Below the pieces are notes generated by a model. The model saw nothing but the letters and a program-made list of their open reading frames with translations. It did not search any database and had not been told where the DNA came from. Position numbers and translations under genes: made by a program. Positions 5,358-6,115 of a stretch of DNA of 6,115 nucleotides are shown piece by piece; position 1 is the stretch's first letter, and the number at the start of each line of letters is the position of its first letter. Source of the stretch: an uncultured Myxococcales bacterium (GTDB taxonomy: Bacteria; Myxococcota; UBA727; VGSZ01); contig CAJBHN010000451.1 of assembly GCA_903952805.1 (NCBI GenBank), positions 1-6,115 on the forward strand. Direction: 5' to 3'.

Positions 5358-5629
5358 TCGCGGGATTGCGTCATCGTCGGCGGCGTCGGCCCAGGCAGCG
5401 AAGTGATGGGCGCGCCCGACGTTGTCTTGGTCGATCGCGCACAGCAAAGCCCGAGCACTCGTCGGCGCGATAGTCGCCGAGTGAAGCGATACGTCAGGGG
5501 CTGTGCAGCCGACGACGCATTCGCTCTCGGTCTCAGCCCGTCATGTCACACGGCAGACGAACGCAGCACCCCGGAGCCGCGCTTTTCAAGAGGAAGCGTG
5601 ATGGGCTCCCGGTCTCTTGCTCGCGTCAA

Positions 5630-5685
5630 TATCTCATGACTCTCTGATGTACACAAAGGCTCCAGCAACGGTAATGAATGAGATA
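5630..5685. repeat. Inverted repeat bounding the AT-rich island
   Basis: TATCTCAT (5630-5637) and ATGAGATA (5678-5685) are perfect 8-bp inverted copies separated by 40 bases. The right arm overlaps a GATAAT hexamer (5682-5687) that resembles a -10 element. Confidence 0.4.
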
Positions 5686-5726
5686 ATACAGCCAAAAAGG
5701 AGTAAACTATGATCGTTCACTGGTGA
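5682..5726 (+). promoter_or_regulatory. -10-like element, strong ribosome binding site and five-codon ORF
   Basis: GATAAT (5682-5687) is followed by AAGGAG (5697-5702), six bases and then ATG (5709). The frame reads M-I-V-H-W and stops at TGA (5724-5726). This looks like an intact gene start, either a very short leader peptide or the 5' remnant of a gene lost by truncation. No continuing frame of matching character follows. Confidence 0.35.
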
Positions 5727-5986
5727 GAGCAAGGTGCGCCGCCGCCACCTTTCAATGCCGGTCAGTACGCCCTGGCGACCTGGGACCGGCCGACGCACAT
5801 CAAGTATGACCGCGCCCCATGGAGGTTACGCGGACTGCCAATATTTATTATATTACGAATACTACCAAAAACGCGGATCTCCAGGAAGCGTCGCGCGTCC
5901 ATGACATCGCCCGACGCGTCTTGTGATGCGGGCCCAGCCGATTTGGTTGCGCCGCGAGCGTCAGGACAAGAATCTGTTGAGAGATC

Positions 5987-6115
5987 ATCCCGAATGCTCA
6001 TTGAATACTGACCACGTCCACCAGGAGGGCGCGAAGCGCCTCACGAGCGGAGTGAGTGGGAACCACGCCGCCCCGGGGCCCGAAGGGTTCCCCTGTGGGC
6101 GAGGGGCAAGGTACA
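5987..6115 (+). repeat. Multi-hairpin direct repeat, copy 2 (cut by window end)
   Basis: Same orientation as copy 1 at 558-662. It repeats the GGCGC-GAA-GCGCC, CTCAC/GTGAG and GTGG-GAA-CCAC hairpins, and adds a 24-bp length difference containing GGGGCCC-GAA-GGGTTCC (6075-6091), a 7-bp stem with two G-T pairs. The last hairpin is CCCCT-7 nt-AGGGG (6090-6106). The final 16 bases match copy 1 exactly and the window ends inside the similarity, so the full element is at least 129 bases here. Confidence 0.85.

Larger units (their letters stand above)
5358..5986. other. Long spacer without a supported gene, containing AT-rich islands
   Basis: Some 630 bases. The first 270 are GC-rich with no frame I can support. 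At about 5621-5720 and 5837-5875 the base composition turns sharply AT-rich, unlike the rest of the window, suggesting inserted or relic DNA. No tRNA, rRNA or recognisable transposase fragment is seen. Confidence 0.6.

Noticed and set aside
4494..5447. 317-residue minus-strand frame opposite the carbonic anhydrase
   Set aside because: Ala/Asp/His-rich antisense shadow; the plus strand encodes a complete zinc enzyme. The 5358-5447 part looks mildly protein-like on both strands but no family is recognisable.
5819..5926. 35-residue plus-strand ORF (MEVTRTANIYYITNTT...)
   Set aside because: No ribosome binding site and no recognisable family. Its unusual AT-rich codons could mark a relic of a foreign gene, but evidence is too thin to call it.
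5762..6001. 79-residue minus-strand frame beginning in repeat copy 2
   Set aside because: No ribosome binding site, no recognisable domain, mixed composition across an AT-rich island; not supportable as a gene.

Overview
This is a GC-rich bacterial chromosomal window. Its coding regions strongly favour G or C at third codon positions, and genes lie on both strands with fairly loose spacing. Gene content is housekeeping and stress type: an AHSA1-like SRPBCC protein, a DUF2461 protein with a histone-H1-like Lys/Ala/Thr/Pro tail, a Cys-type glutathione peroxidase, a DUF1993 protein and a beta-carbonic anhydrase. A high-GC soil or aquatic Gram-negative such as a member of Myxococcota or a relative would fit, but this is an inference from style and no marker gene fixes the taxon.

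Layout. 1-392 (minus): 3'-truncated SRPBCC gene. 393-736: a long spacer holding copy 1 of a multi-hairpin repeat (558-662) followed by a large nested hairpin (661-721). 737-1468 (minus): an unrecognised, probably helical protein with a TTG start. 1458-1757 (minus): a doubtful small ORF overlapping it. 1758-1976: divergent regulatory region. 1977-2888 (plus): DUF2461 with basic repeat tail. 2889-3188: convergent spacer with inverted repeats. 3189-3680 (minus): glutathione peroxidase. 3681-4069: divergent spacer with a 9-bp tandem repeat in the peroxidase leader. 4070-4585 (plus): DUF1993 protein with a textbook Rho-independent terminator. 4701-5357 (plus): beta-carbonic anhydrase, possibly leaderless. 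5358-5986: non-coding, with two AT-rich islands, one carrying a strong ribosome binding site in front of a five-codon ORF. 5987-6115: copy 2 of the multi-hairpin repeat, cut by the window end.

The genes do not form one pathway; most look like separate transcription units. The most unusual content is non-coding. The same structured repeat lies in the same orientation about 5.4 kb apart, 84 of 86 aligned bases being identical, but the copies differ by a 24-bp block containing one hairpin. Several of its hairpins close on GAA triloops, including the GCGAAGC core known as an exceptionally stable DNA mini-hairpin. The second unusual feature is the tandem-repeat-encoded basic tail on the DUF2461 protein. 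All functional ideas about the repeat are inference.
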